DNA of 19,711 bases from Globomyces pollinis-pini (GCA_025399215.1 MU621400.1:1-19711); one strand, 5' to 3'; numbered from the stretch's first letter, positions 1 to 8,612 are shown. The notes: generated by a model from the sequence alone, not told the origin. Numbers and translations are program-made.

Positions 1-48
1 TTGTGTTAATCAGTAAACCCAGTAGCTACCCCTAACCTCGCTAACGCA

Positions 49-66
49 AACCCTAACCCTAACCCT
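49..66. repeat. telomere-like CCCTAA tract
   Basis: About three consecutive CCCTAA units, with degenerate copies just upstream (28-42). This is the complement of TTAGGG. It supplies the stop codon of the minus-strand gene beside it. The tract is too short to be a chromosome end and is best read as an interstitial telomeric sequence. Confidence 0.8.
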
Positions 67-682
67 CTACTCTTAAGGTATTAGCAACTATTCGTTCTTC
101 TTCTTTAGCGGCCAGTTCAAGTTTGAATTGACGTTCTTCAGCTTTATATTTTAATTCTTGTGCGGACTGCATAAGCATGAATTTCTCAAACCAATTGTTT
201 GACCCATCAGTTGCGTTACTATCTGAAGAAATAGATTCAATGGATTGATCAATCTTTCGTTTTCTTTGCGCTGTTTGTGAAAGTGCTATAATTTAGTGAA
301 AGATGTTACTTGTAGGAATGACTCCTAATCTCTGAACGGCAGGTGTTACTTGAGAACTTAAAGGTGGTGTTTGAGAATTGTTGGAAACGATTGGGTTTGA
401 TTCAATAACTGTTTCTTGAGTATTATTTGGGGTTGACAAAGTGAGATCATAAACTGGTAATAGATTGTCACTTTGGGGTGCCGAGTTATTGGAAGATAGT
501 TGAGATTCCAATTCTTCAATGTCTAAATAGTTAGTACTAGAACGCATACCAAAGTCATCTGTCAGTTGAGGGTTAGGGTTACCCACCTGCTCCCACTCAT
601 TTGATCCGGTTGGGAGCACTCGCGCTACCATAAGCAGAAGTCTGTCTGTATCGGCTTCTTTATAGTTGGCACTGCCAGACAT
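59..682 (-). CDS. DUF6818/Myb-like protein, two exons, possibly truncated
   Basis: The ATG is at 682-680. Exon 1 is 682-310, a 24-nt GT-AG intron is at 309-286, and exon 2 is 285-59, giving about 199 aa. Without the intron the frame stops at once. With it the frame stays open into a charged coiled-coil-like tail (KYKAEERQFELAAKEEER). The N-terminus (NYKEADTDRLLLMV, then GSNEWEQV) resembles the start of DUF6818/Myb-like domains, which are common in transposon-associated proteins. After EWEQV the rest of that domain seems to be missing: the next residues, GNPNPQ, are encoded by a telomere-like CCTAACCCT stretch. The stop codon is also made from a TTAGGG repeat. The middle is Ser/Asn-rich and low in complexity. 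It may be a degraded gene. The family assignment is from memory of the motif and is tentative. Confidence 0.5.
569..584. repeat. short interstitial telomeric tract inside a gene
   Basis: GAGGGTTAGGGTTACC on the plus strand, about two TTAGGG units. It lies inside exon 1 of the minus-strand DUF6818-like gene, exactly where the expected domain breaks off. It is read in frame as part of the protein. Confidence 0.6.
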
Positions 683-721
683 ATTTCCCTACTAATAGTT
701 AATAAATGAAAATTGAATTGC

Positions 722-743
722 TAGGGTTAGGTAACTTAGGGTT
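722..743. repeat. degenerate telomeric tract
   Basis: Contains TAGGGTTAGG, then TTAGGGTT after a 4-nt interruption. It lies about 40 bp upstream of the DUF6818-like start codon. It belongs to the cluster of short TTAGGG tracts limited to the first 3.3 kb. Confidence 0.55.
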
Positions 744-1106
744 GACTGGATGTTTATTTTTTCTTCTAACGCTTGAATTCAGGGCCCGAGATGCAATATC
801 CGCAGCTCCGAAAGGACTGGTGAGCAATGATGGTAACTAATCCCCCGGCATGAAAGTGCTTGACCAAGTGTTGAAAAAGGTAACATAAGTTAAACTGACT
901 CTATCCTGTAATTGTTGTCTGTTCTAGAAATTTGGATACTTAAAAGGTATATTCTCTTATTAACTATTAGTTTGTAATAATTATCAGTAGTTTTGATTGC
1001 TAAATAAACTGAATATTTATTATCTCTATTCGTTTTATTTTTTTGGGTTAGGGGTAACCCTTACAACTCACATACATATTTCACAAACAAATAATTAATT
1101 ATACTA

Positions 1107-1217
1107 ACTGTATGAAGGTTTTGGGATGACATAGACACGACATATGCTTCAACATATGTCTTTCCAAAACCAACATACAGTTAGACATATGTCACCAACA
1201 TATGTCTAAACATATGG
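1107..1217. repeat. hairpin-forming inverted repeat with ACATATGT copies
   Basis: The 18-nt arm at 1107-1124 (ACTGTATGAAGGTTTTGG) pairs with 1164-1181 at 16 of 18 positions. Nested inside is GACATATG (1139-1146) facing CATATGTC (1153-1160). Further ACATATG-type motifs follow to 1217. The layout suggests a MITE-like or foldback remnant, or a protein-binding cluster. No flanking target-site duplication was identified. Confidence 0.6.
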
Positions 1218-1376
1218 AGGATTTGGCATTGCTCCATTGATTCTGTTCAGGATCCAATCCAGTAGTAAAATCTGCTATAACTCTAATAATCAGACATGAT
1301 GTTTTACCATTCCTCTCTTGGATGGATGGATCAATGGATAGTTTTTAAAAAGATTATAGTTGATTGAATTAGAAAC

Positions 1377-1958
1377 TTGGCGTGTGGCGCAGCTTTCTTT
1401 AAAGTTGTACGTCCGTCGCTACTCCTCGCCCGAGGAGTTTCTAGTATGCAAGCAGTCGTGGATCATAAGAAAAGATTTATGTCATACTCAATTAGAGCTG
1501 GATCACAAAACGATAAAGGGGTGTTTAATCGATCAAAATTTGGAAAACATATTCATTCTATTATACCTGCTAATCACTATTTTTTAGCTGATGCTGGGTA
1601 CCAACTATTTAAGAATATTATAGTTCCATATAGTATTGAATTCGACATGGAAGAAAAACAGTCTTATTTCAATTATGTTCACTCTAAAACACGGATGGTA
1701 GTTGAGTGTTCATTTAGACTTTTCAAAACTAGATTTAGAGTGTTTCAAACTCCAATGTTACAAAACTGTCCAAATACCATGGCTAATATTATTGTCTGTT
1801 GTATGATATTACACAATTGGCTAATTGACCTTTATGGAGACGTTAAAGATGAATATGAATTAGAAATAATTAATGACCAGATTGATAAAAAATACTGGAT
1901 GTACCTTGGAAGTGATAGCAGTATACTTACTACCTTACACCAACAGTCATCCGATTGA
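1377..1958 (+). pseudogene. Harbinger-type transposase, 5'-truncated
   Basis: The open frame of about 193 codons carries the C-terminal two thirds of a DDE_Tnp_4 (PIF/Harbinger) nuclease. It shows QAVVDHKKRF, then GSQNDKGVFNRS, then LADAGYQL (the Asp of the GDxGY motif), then RMVVECSFRLFKTRFRVF with the catalytic Glu, and finally CCMILHNWLID. The upstream block that should hold the first catalytic Asp (IDGTH-like) is absent. The first 20 or so residues are not Harbinger-like and come from GC-rich DNA with a perfect 8-bp hairpin at 1421-1438. No in-frame ATG is convincing. It is very probably inactive. Confidence 0.85.
1421..1438. repeat. perfect 8-bp inverted repeat
   Basis: ACTCCTCG and CGAGGAGT are separated by CC. 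The repeat lies just before the point where recognisable transposase sequence begins (about 1444), in a short GC-rich patch at 1380-1440. It may mark a rearrangement junction. Confidence 0.55.
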
Positions 1959-2046
1959 AGGACAAGAAGCAAAACTTTTTAGAGACTCTATCAAAGAAAT
2001 GGTTTTTATTAATATAGCGTTCCTATTATATTTGTATGTGAGTAAT

Positions 2047-2340
2047 CTAACTTGATAGTTGCAATAATACTTCCATGTTTTTGTTCATAAGATCGTTCTG
2101 TGTATTCATAGAATGAGAAATTGATCTCATTATGTCTTTCTGTTCACTGGAGACGCTGATTAATTCTTGAATTGAACCTTGAAGTTTATCATTTTTTTCG
2201 TTCGGTTTAGACGCATCGCGCATTCCATCTGGCAGAATACTACCCATTTCAATTAAACCTTTTGCAATTGGGTTTACAGGTACCACTTTATTAGCTCGCC
2301 GAAGATCTCTTTGTCTTTCAAGGGTAGGGTTCTTACAACA
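2047..2340 (-). pseudogene. probable Harbinger partner protein remnant
   Basis: Minus-strand open frame of about 95 codons with no ATG at its left limit. It runs from a basic stretch (LERQRDLRRANKVV) to a helical, Gln/Asn/Met-rich C-terminus ending LLNKN-like and LLQLSS. The upstream part that would carry a Myb/SANT or MADF domain is missing, cut near the Copia relic. Its function is inferred only from position: it converges on the transposase, as in two-gene Harbinger elements. The sequence alone is not diagnostic. Confidence 0.4.
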
Positions 2341-3181
2341 ATTTCAAACTAGACGAAGTAGAAAAAGAATAGAGTTCAATAACATTTGTATTATTAAAAA
2401 TATGGTCAGAACAACCAGAATCGGGGTGACATTTAACAACCATGTTGACTTTCTTTGCTGGTTCCTCTGATGCCTTTTCATTGACGTATTCTAGTTCAGT
2501 GTCTTGCTCTTTATTTCGTTCAGCACACCTAGAGCTTTTAGCAACATGCCAGGTAAATTTATGTTTCTTCTTGATACATAATTGACAGGGATGGCATTTG
2601 TAGCATTTTCCAGTACCTATATAATTATGGACGCATGTTGGAAGTATCAAAATTTGCTTTTGATGGAGTTGAACGGTACTCCGTAAATACTGCCGTTTTT
2701 AAATTTTGATGTTGGTAAGGAGCTGCCGTAGTTAAGTTACTACCAGTTTTTGGCTGGCATATTTAGAGTCTAGTTCGACTAAGAAAAGAAAGTCAGCTAG
2801 TACAGTTGTATCGATAGATTTCCCCAAGCTGAGACCAACGCTTGCTTAACTTGGTCATGTTTGTGGAATGCCTTTATCATATCACCACTTGGATAATGAT
2901 TAATGAGATCTGACAACGCTGTTTCACGATGATGAATATCGGAACCTTCATATTCTTTCTTTAGAATATCCCAACACTCGGATACTTCATCTATACCTAC
3001 TAGCATTTCATGGAGATTTTATGAACATTCTTAAGTAGAGTGAACCGTTTACAGTTAGGAGTATCGTTTTCAACATCCCACAAGTCTTGATCTTCTAACA
3101 TTGATTTAAAATGCCAGGAGAAATGGTACCAAGTGGATTTTCTAGAAAGTAATCAACAGGTAGTTGTTTCGACTGTGGCAT
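2333..3181 (-). pseudogene. Ty1/Copia retrotransposon gag-protease relic
   Basis: Three frame-broken pieces on the minus strand. An N-terminal gag-like segment (3181-3007) has the usual WHFKSMLEDQDLWDV pattern. A second gag segment (3006-2797) contains SECWDILKKEYEG and is typical of the UBN2/DUF4219 gag group. The third piece (about 2700-2333) has a Cys/His zinc-knuckle region (CYKCHPCQLC) followed by DSGCSDHIF, the Copia aspartic-protease D-S-G signature. Integrase, reverse transcriptase and LTRs are absent. Frameshifts and stops separate the pieces, so this is a dead fragment. Confidence 0.8.
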
Positions 3182-3283
3182 ATTGTATGTGACAGATTGC
3201 ACAGATTAGCTTGATTCAATAGTCATTTTGAAGATTAAAATTAACTATGGTGCTGATAACGTATAAACGTGATAATGATTTGA

Positions 3284-3314
3284 GTTAGGGTTAGGCCCTA
3301 ACCCTAACCCTAGG
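3284..3314. repeat. head-to-head telomeric repeats
   Basis: GTTAGGGTTAGG (3284-3295), one C, then CCTAACCCTAAC (3297-3308) form a perfect 12-bp-arm palindrome. One further CCCTA unit extends the right side. TTAGGG-strand units run into CCCTAA-strand units, the orientation expected of an end-to-end join or an inverted insertion. It lies at the right limit of the transposon-rich part. Confidence 0.85.
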
Positions 3315-3552
3315 ATAACTTTATTGTTATTATACGTTCCTGCTAAGTACTCCACTTCATCTCAAAGTGGCACACTGGTAACTAAGCAGTGACAAACCAG
3401 AGTATGAATCTGAGTTACAAGGACCTAATTTTCTTGAATGTTAAACTACTTTAGAACTGTTATATTACAAGATGCCGCTTTACTAATGGAAGAGGTAAAA
3501 CAAAATAGATACTCATAAAGTTGCTGAAATTTTCAGACATCCAATTTTTTTT

Positions 3553-3875
3553 ACAGAGCAGTTCAAGTCTTTTCAATCTCAGCTGAAATCTCAAATAGAT
3601 GAATGTGAAGATCCCACAAATGTGCAGCTATCATCGGTAGTCCCCTTATTGAAGGTTCATTAGTAGAACTTAGGGCTGATACTTCCAAGATATATGGAAT
3701 GGATCAAAAGATTGATCAAATTGTGAATCGATTGAATGAAAATGCAAATTATACTGCTAATTCATTCAGTATACTAAAAAATTTAAGAAACTGTTTGTTT
3801 GTAGTATACATTAACATTATGATAAGAGTTTTTAGAAACGTTGGCCAAAATATACTGAAATCAGTTGCCCAGTAA
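3553..3875 (+). pseudogene. unrecognised broken coding remnant
   Basis: Two overlapping plus-strand frames look coding but have no start codon and need a frameshift between them. The first begins TEQFKSFQSQLKSQIDECED. The second contains GSPLIEGSLVELRADTSK and GMDQKIDQIVNRLNENANYT and ends at TAA 3873-3875. Both are helical and coiled-coil-like. The family was not recognised. A relic of a mobile-element accessory protein is possible but unproven. Confidence 0.3.
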
Positions 3876-4221
3876 ACTTTATTGGTACTGAAGACCCACT
3901 TAGGGTGAATCCTAAGCTTTTATTAGTATCAAAACATAGTAGAATAACTAGGCAATAAATAGTAAACGCTCATGTTTTCTAATAAACAAAGTAAAACAAC
4001 ATATGTGAACTACATTTGATTAAAAAATTTGGACATGTGTCAAATGTGCAATTGTACCTACTCTTGGGAGTGGCTGAATTCTCTCCTCAAAACTTTAGTG
4101 TAATAATTTCTATTAGAAGACGGACCTAGCCCTAAATAGCCATGCTCGCCCTGAAACAGAGAGATCATTGTTCTTGCACGATCAAACTGATAGATTCAAT
4201 ATGTCGGAGGCTTTATTTATG

Positions 4222-4283
4222 AACTAGTAAAATTAACGTTCTGTGGAAATTTATTAACTAGTAAAATAAAGTTCTGCGGAAAT
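4222..4283. repeat. 34-bp tandem duplication, imperfect
   Basis: AACTAGTAAAATTAACGTTC at 4222 recurs at 4256 as AACTAGTAAAATAAAGTTC, each followed by TG(T/C)GGAAAT. The two copies are directly adjacent. It is a local duplication of unknown role. Confidence 0.65.
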
Positions 4284-4617
4284 GGGCACGAATTCATACA
4301 CATTACCTAGATTTGCTATAAACACCGTTCCCGTAACAAGATGTCTTTGCTGCTACTCATTAAGACTTAAAGACGTTGCCAATCAGTGCTATAAAGAATT
4401 TATCAGCTATCGTATCAAGGCGCTACAATTTCGAATATTTTAAATTGGTGATTTGATATTGAACTGTGATCAAAACACATCTTAAAATTGATTTACATTC
4501 AATGGCTGCAATTGGATAATTATGGGTTACCATATTTTTCAGTCTTTCAAGTTTAACGGTGAATATAATAGTATGAACCGTCTTTACTTTGGCTTTGCTC
4601 TCACCCAATAGTCTAAT

Positions 4618-4637
4618 TACGCGTTTTTGCACGCGTA
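4618..4637. repeat. ACGCGT dyad
   Basis: TACGCGT and ACGCGTA are separated by TTTTGC. ACGCGT is the MluI cell-cycle box of fungal MBF promoters, but no gene begins nearby (the closest start codon is at 5505 and points the other way). Regulatory use is therefore only a possibility. Confidence 0.3.
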
Positions 4638-5016
4638 TAGGTTTTTTGAGTGAAAATTGAAGCACAATATTAATACCATTAGATAGAGGTAAATGGAGGT
4701 CATATAAAGAATTAAATTCGGGATAAATTCAAGACATGCAATTATAAGTAGCGTTTAACTAGAAAATTTTTATACGTTGAAGAAGTGTAAAATAGGTATT
4801 TGATATTGTTGAAACTATCTACTGTAATGACTAACTGATGATTAATACTTTCTTTTCACTAATTATTTCCTATTTGAAGAGTATAAGCCATAATCAGGTC
4901 AATGATTTGCATATAGAAGTCACTATTTTAATCTGCATCAAAAGCAACCCATACAATCTCTCAGTACAATGCTCCACTAAAATAAACATTCCTGTTATAC
5001 TTCTCTTGAGATAGCA

Positions 5017-5505
5017 TCAACCAGTAAGTAACCATTGGAGCGAAATCCATTCTATGATCTTTGAATATGGTTCCACTTTATAACCATCAGGGAAATTCTG
5101 ACAAATTCCATACCAAAAGTGTTCATTATTGATATAATGATATGGACGGGATAAAATACAATGAATGATAGAATCATCTAATTTGAAGTCAGAGTCATTT
5201 CCAATCACATTATGATACTGACATTTTTGTAATAAATCTGTTTGAATGACTTTTCCAGGAATCGACTTTGAATCCACAGCACCTATTGCCTGATCCATTG
5301 AAGCTTCCACAAACAACTGTAAATCAGGTACAATGGTGGTGGATACACTTGTGATGGGATGATATGAGATCGTATCATTCAAGATTTCAATTTGAATAAT
5401 TCGAAATTGAATGTGAGAGTTAGACCTAATATCTAAAGGAAAGACGATAAATGTATCCAACAAATTCGAATAGTATAGTATGAAAAGGATATGGTACCAA
5501 ATCAT
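5017..5505 (-). CDS. small putative secreted protein
   Basis: The frame opens at 5538, but the first ATG is at 5505-5503. That start gives about 162 aa beginning MIWYHILFILYYSNLLDTF, a credible signal peptide or signal anchor, and supports the choice. The rest has mixed polarity, with three Cys near the C-terminal half (KCQYHN, HCILSR, GICQNF) and a Trp-rich end (EWISLQW). No further membrane segment and no known domain were recognised. It is divergent from the glycerol-3-phosphate dehydrogenase gene, with about 370 bp between start codons. No intron is needed. Low GC allows chance frames, but the signal peptide and length favour a real gene. Confidence 0.5.
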   Translation of the reverse strand: MIWYHILFILYYSNLLDTFIVFPLDIRSNSHIQFRIIQIEILNDTISYHPITSVSTTIVPDLQLFVEASMDQAIGAVDSKSIPGKVIQTDLLQKCQYHNVIGNDSDFKLDDSIIHCILSRPYHYINNEHFWYGICQNFPDGYKVEPYSKIIEWISLQWLLTG

Positions 5506-5634
5506 CTTACAAAAAACACTTCTATCAAATAGTAACAAGTTAGAAATTGATGTTCTTGGGTTGAGCTGTTTGGAGAATTGAGATGTTTTTAGAATGTTAC
5601 TGAATTCGGAGGGAATTAACAGATAGAAATCACA

Positions 5635-5663
5635 ACTTCCATTACCTCAATTGTAATGGAAGT
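5635..5663. promoter_or_regulatory. perfect 11-bp dyad in divergent promoter
   Basis: ACTTCCATTAC (5635-5645) and GTAATGGAAGT (5653-5663) pair perfectly around a 7-nt spacer. The dyad lies between the divergent starts at 5505 (-) and 5878 (+), so it could be a binding site for a dimeric factor serving either gene. No factor is assigned. Confidence 0.4.
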
Positions 5664-5877
5664 GGGGTATGCTTCACTGTTGATGAGTAGCCGAGACATC
5701 ATTCCTATATCGTTAAACCTAGTTGCTATTCTAATTGGGAATACCTCCAGTAATACACCCGAAGTCGGATTATCTATTGTCAACTAGCGGTCCAATTTTG
5801 GTCAAAGAGTTTCACAAAAATTCATTGATTAAAATTTACAAAGTTCCCTGTCATAATTTCTTAACAAATTTTATACT

Positions 5878-7167
5878 ATGGGACAAGTGACTTCAACCGC
5901 ATTACCTGCAGCAGAGGATCAAACCGATGGTTCTAATGGTTCTGATGATAAACGAGTTTTGGTCATTGGAGCAGGAAACTTTGGAACTTGTTTAGCTGAT
6001 CATCTCGCAAGTAAACCCCTTTAATGTTCATATATAGCCATTGAGAATGAAGTTTACATTTGGGCAAGAGATAAAAAGATTGTAGATTCCATTTCAAATG
6101 ACAATGTCAATTGTCGATATCTATCAGATGTATAAGAACAAAATGCACTAATCTTAGGTGAAATTATCCACAAATTTGAAAGGGGTATCAGAATTAAATC
6201 AAGATATATTTGATAAAGTAACGGTTGTTTTGATGTCCATTCCAACACAACATATGAGAAGCATTTTAGCTTCAATCAAACCATTTTTGAAATTGAACCA
6301 TCTATTGATTTTTGTGAATAAAGGGATTGAAATCTCCACTGGTTTATTACCCCATGATATTGCATCGGAAATGTTGGGGAATGAAATGGGTGCACGAACT
6401 GTCTATCTCTCTGGTCCAAGTTTTGCTGCAGAGGTGGTACGTAGACAGCCAACATGTGTAGCAGTTGCTTCCAAATCAAGCAAACGTGCTAAACGAACTC
6501 AACGTTTCTTCCATGCCCCTTGTTTTAGAGTTTATCATATTGAAGATACAACTGGTCTTGAAGTAGCTGGTGCTCTTAAAAACGTTATTGCTATTGCTTC
6601 AGGTATTGTTTTGAAAACTTATAGCAGGTGCTTGTACTGGTGCAGGTTTCCAAATGAATGCTAGTGCCGCTTTAATCACCAGAGGTTTGGCGGAAATTAC
6701 AAGATTTGGAATTGCAATGAATGCTAATCCTTTGACATTTGCTGGTAAATATATAAAAATCATAATTTATTTTAGGATTGGTATTCTAAAAGAAAGTAAT
6801 TAATTTGTAGAGTGGGGTAGGAGATTTATTTTTGACTTGCACATCGGAAAAAAGTCGAAATTTTACCGTTGGTTACCGTTTGGGTAAAGGAGAAAAGCTG
6901 GATGATATCATTTCTTCATTAGGATCGGTAGCTGAAGGAGTGCCAACAACGAAAGCAGCATATGAACTGGCTCGAAAGCACAATGTTGATTCTCCTATCA
7001 CAGATCAAGTATATGCAGTGTATGTTACATATAGAGTATTTAATATGACTAGGTTGTATGAAAACAAGCCAATTGATGTCGCATTCAAAGAATTGATGGA
7101 ACGGGATCCATCTGCGGAATTAAGAGGTATCTCAGAACCAAAAACCTACTTCTTTTCCGCTCATTGA
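5878..7167 (+). CDS. gpsA-like: NAD(P)-dependent glycerol-3-phosphate dehydrogenase, prokaryotic GpsA type
   Basis: Reduces dihydroxyacetone phosphate to sn-glycerol-3-phosphate for glycerolipid or glycerol synthesis. Exons are 5878-6010, 6038-6129, 6158-6602, 6628-6744, 6776-6780, 6811-7019 and 7053-7167 (371 aa). Introns are 27, 28, 25, 31, 30 and 33 nt. Visible motifs are the dinucleotide loop GAGNFG (31-36), NKGIE with Lys about 130, [10 protein letters not shown] (159-168), GALKNV with the expected catalytic Lys about 216, AGLSGVGD (about 262-269) and SRNFTVG (about 279). The GVGD region, LGKGE and [10 protein letters not shown] fit bacterial/plastid GpsA better than the fungal/animal GPD1 family. 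The 5-nt exon GATTG is required to encode AGLSGVGD in frame. The third intron's acceptor was set at CAG 6627 because it aligns [10 protein letters not shown] with the family; an acceptor 3 nt earlier is possible. The protein begins MGQVTS, a possible N-myristoylation site. There is no mitochondrial or peroxisomal signal. Confidence 0.95.
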
Positions 7168-7286
7168 TTTTGATCATAATATATCTATCTCATTGTGCCT
7201 TACACCAATAGATTCCTTGAAGATTTTAATTTACAACAGTCTTGTTTTCAAGATTATTATTTCATTTATTATTTTCGTTTTTCATT

Positions 7287-8612
7287 TCAAACGTCATCTT
7301 CTGAATGTTCACTAACAGCACTGCTTGCTAACCACACGGTCACATGATCATGAGCAGTTTTCCTGATGCCCTCTTCAGTCCTGTTTAATTTTGATGATCT
7401 ATCAGAAGCATGAGTTCGGTCGGACTTGATAGCTGACAAGTTATTCAAACTAACACTTTCTGATAAATCAATTTGTAATTGTTTTTGTTTTTCATATTCC
7501 ACACTATTAAAAGTTTGAATTTGACTGTTTAATAGATTTTCATCATTATGATAACGGTATTGTTTATCAACTCCATAATTCATCTCATCTTCAATTTCTA
7601 CTGTATTACTATGTTGACCGTACACTAAATCATAATCATCAAGATCGATTGAAGAATCTTTAGAAGTGCCAAAGTGAAAGGTATTGTATAGGGATTCGCT
7701 GTGAAACGTTTTTCTTCGCAATGGTACTTTTTGATCCAACATTACCACTTTTGGTTCGCTTTTTGCCATGGTATGATAATGATATGAATCTTCCTCGTTC
7801 AATTTTGTCTCTGTTGATTGAAAAGTTTGTAATCGATTAATATTTTCATAGTTGTGAAAGGATTGATAATTTGCCATTCGATGTTCGGCACTTGTTTGAT
7901 GAAATGGATTCATATGATATTCATTAGGTTGCTTTAACAGTGGATTACTTGTAATAGATCCCATCAGCGACGAGTTGTAAACATTCGAATGGATGGAACC
8001 TCTGGATTTATCTTCTGAAAATATTGGTTGCGTATCATTTTTAGAAACCGATTTTCGAATGGTATACATGTAAAGACATATAAATAATGGACAAAGAACA
8101 GATAGACCTAAAGATACAAGAATTAACGTTAACAGTAAGGTCGAATTATTTCCAATTGAATCATTTGAATTTGTATTAGGTAGAGGTAAAGGGTTGATAT
8201 TTGCGGTTCTATTTGCATGAAATTGAATCTTTCGATCCATACAAACTACTCCAGAAGAAAGATGAATAAAAAACTGCATTTGTGAAGATTGTACAGATTC
8301 TACAAACGAAGGAATTGTTACTGTTAGATTTGAGACCAAAGACGTTGAATCAATGATTGAGTTGGAAGTATCAAACTTAAACAAGAGAGACGAGGATAGA
8401 GGCAATTGACAAGGAACTTGACCATATTCGCCTGAATACAAAGCTAATGATAATTGGTTGCCGATTGGAAGCATAGTTGAAGGCCAATAAATTGAGAATG
8501 GGGAATCCAAGTACACAGGCGAATCAAAGCACAGGGTATTTGGTAAAGAGCAATCTGTAGGAGCAGCCATTATCAATGAATAAAATGAGCAAAGAATTAG
8601 AATATTATTCAT
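7287..8612 (-). CDS. single-pass type I membrane protein, unknown function
   Basis: An intronless frame of 441 aa from ATG 8612-8610. Residues 1-17 (MNNILILCSFYSLIMAA) form a signal peptide. The ectodomain (about 18-157) has Cys 21, 28, 68 and 124, N-glycosylation sequons (NLT, NRT, NDS, NNS) and alternating hydrophobic strands. It is loosely like the Ig-like Kre9/Knh1-type ectodomains of fungal wall proteins (SPVYLDSPFSIYWPS); this similarity is weak. One membrane helix lies at about 158-185 (TLLLTLILVSLGLSVLCPLF). A tail of about 255 residues is rich in Ser, His, Tyr and Asn, with acidic patches near the end (EHSEDDV). The gene is convergent with the dehydrogenase (119 bp between stops) and lies 198 bp downstream of the transporter stop. 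A role in surface sensing or adhesion is speculation. Confidence 0.75.
   Translation of the reverse strand: MNNILILCSFYSLIMAAPTDCSLPNTLCFDSPVYLDSPFSIYWPSTMLPIGNQLSLALYSGEYGQVPCQLPLSSSLLFKFDTSNSIIDSTSLVSNLTVTIPSFVESVQSSQMQFFIHLSSGVVCMDRKIQFHANRTANINPLPLPNTNSNDSIGNNSTLLLTLILVSLGLSVLCPLFICLYMYTIRKSVSKNDTQPIFSEDKSRGSIHSNVYNSSLMGSITSNPLLKQPNEYHMNPFHQTSAEHRMANYQSFHNYENINRLQTFQSTETKLNEEDSYHYHTMAKSEPKVVMLDQKVPLRRKTFHSESLYNTFHFGTSKDSSIDLDDYDLVYGQHSNTVEIEDEMNYGVDKQYRYHNDENLLNSQIQTFNSVEYEKQKQLQIDLSESVSLNNLSAIKSDRTHASDRSSKLNRTEEGIRKTAHDHVTVWLASSAVSEHSEDDV

Larger units (their letters stand above)
683..1376. other. gene-free stretch with telomeric tract and palindromes
   Basis: No supportable coding region. 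It holds the tract at 722-743, another imperfect one at 1045-1060 (GGGTTA facing TAACCC), the hairpin cluster at 1107-1217, and unremarkable AT-rich DNA up to the transposase remnant. Confidence 0.6.
1377..2340. mobile_element. PIF/Harbinger DNA transposon remnant
   Basis: A plus-strand DDE_Tnp_4-type transposase fragment (to 1958) faces tail-to-tail a minus-strand remnant (to 2047). Two genes, a transposase and a Myb/SANT-type partner, are the usual Harbinger content. Both genes lack their N-terminal parts, and the right side abuts a Copia relic near 2333. Element ends and terminal inverted repeats were not found, so the limits given are those of recognisable coding remnants. Confidence 0.6.
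3876..5016. other. gene-free stretch
   Basis: No convincing coding region on either strand. The only minus-strand frame over 75 codons (4665-4423) lacks an ATG. Visible items are the tandem duplication at 4222-4283 and an ACGCGT dyad at 4618-4637. Base composition is AT-rich, without long homopolymers. Confidence 0.5.

Noticed and set aside
1..70. True chromosome end (telomere) at the left edge
   Set aside because: Only about three intact units are present, preceded by non-telomeric sequence.
574..601. A 28-nt GT-AG candidate intron in the DUF6818-like gene around the telomeric tract
   Set aside because: Removing it shifts the frame and leads to a stop within a dozen codons; the unspliced frame stays open.
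1380..1445. GC-rich patch with TGGCGCAGC, considered as a tRNA or tRNA-derived SINE head
   Set aside because: There is no matching B-box or acceptor stem, and the patch sits inside the transposase frame's left end.
4423..4665. Minus-strand frame of 80 codons with a stretch (RVQKRVIRLLGES) faintly like the tail of LINE reverse transcriptases
   Set aside because: It has no ATG, the similarity is too short, and no other reverse-transcriptase motif lies nearby.
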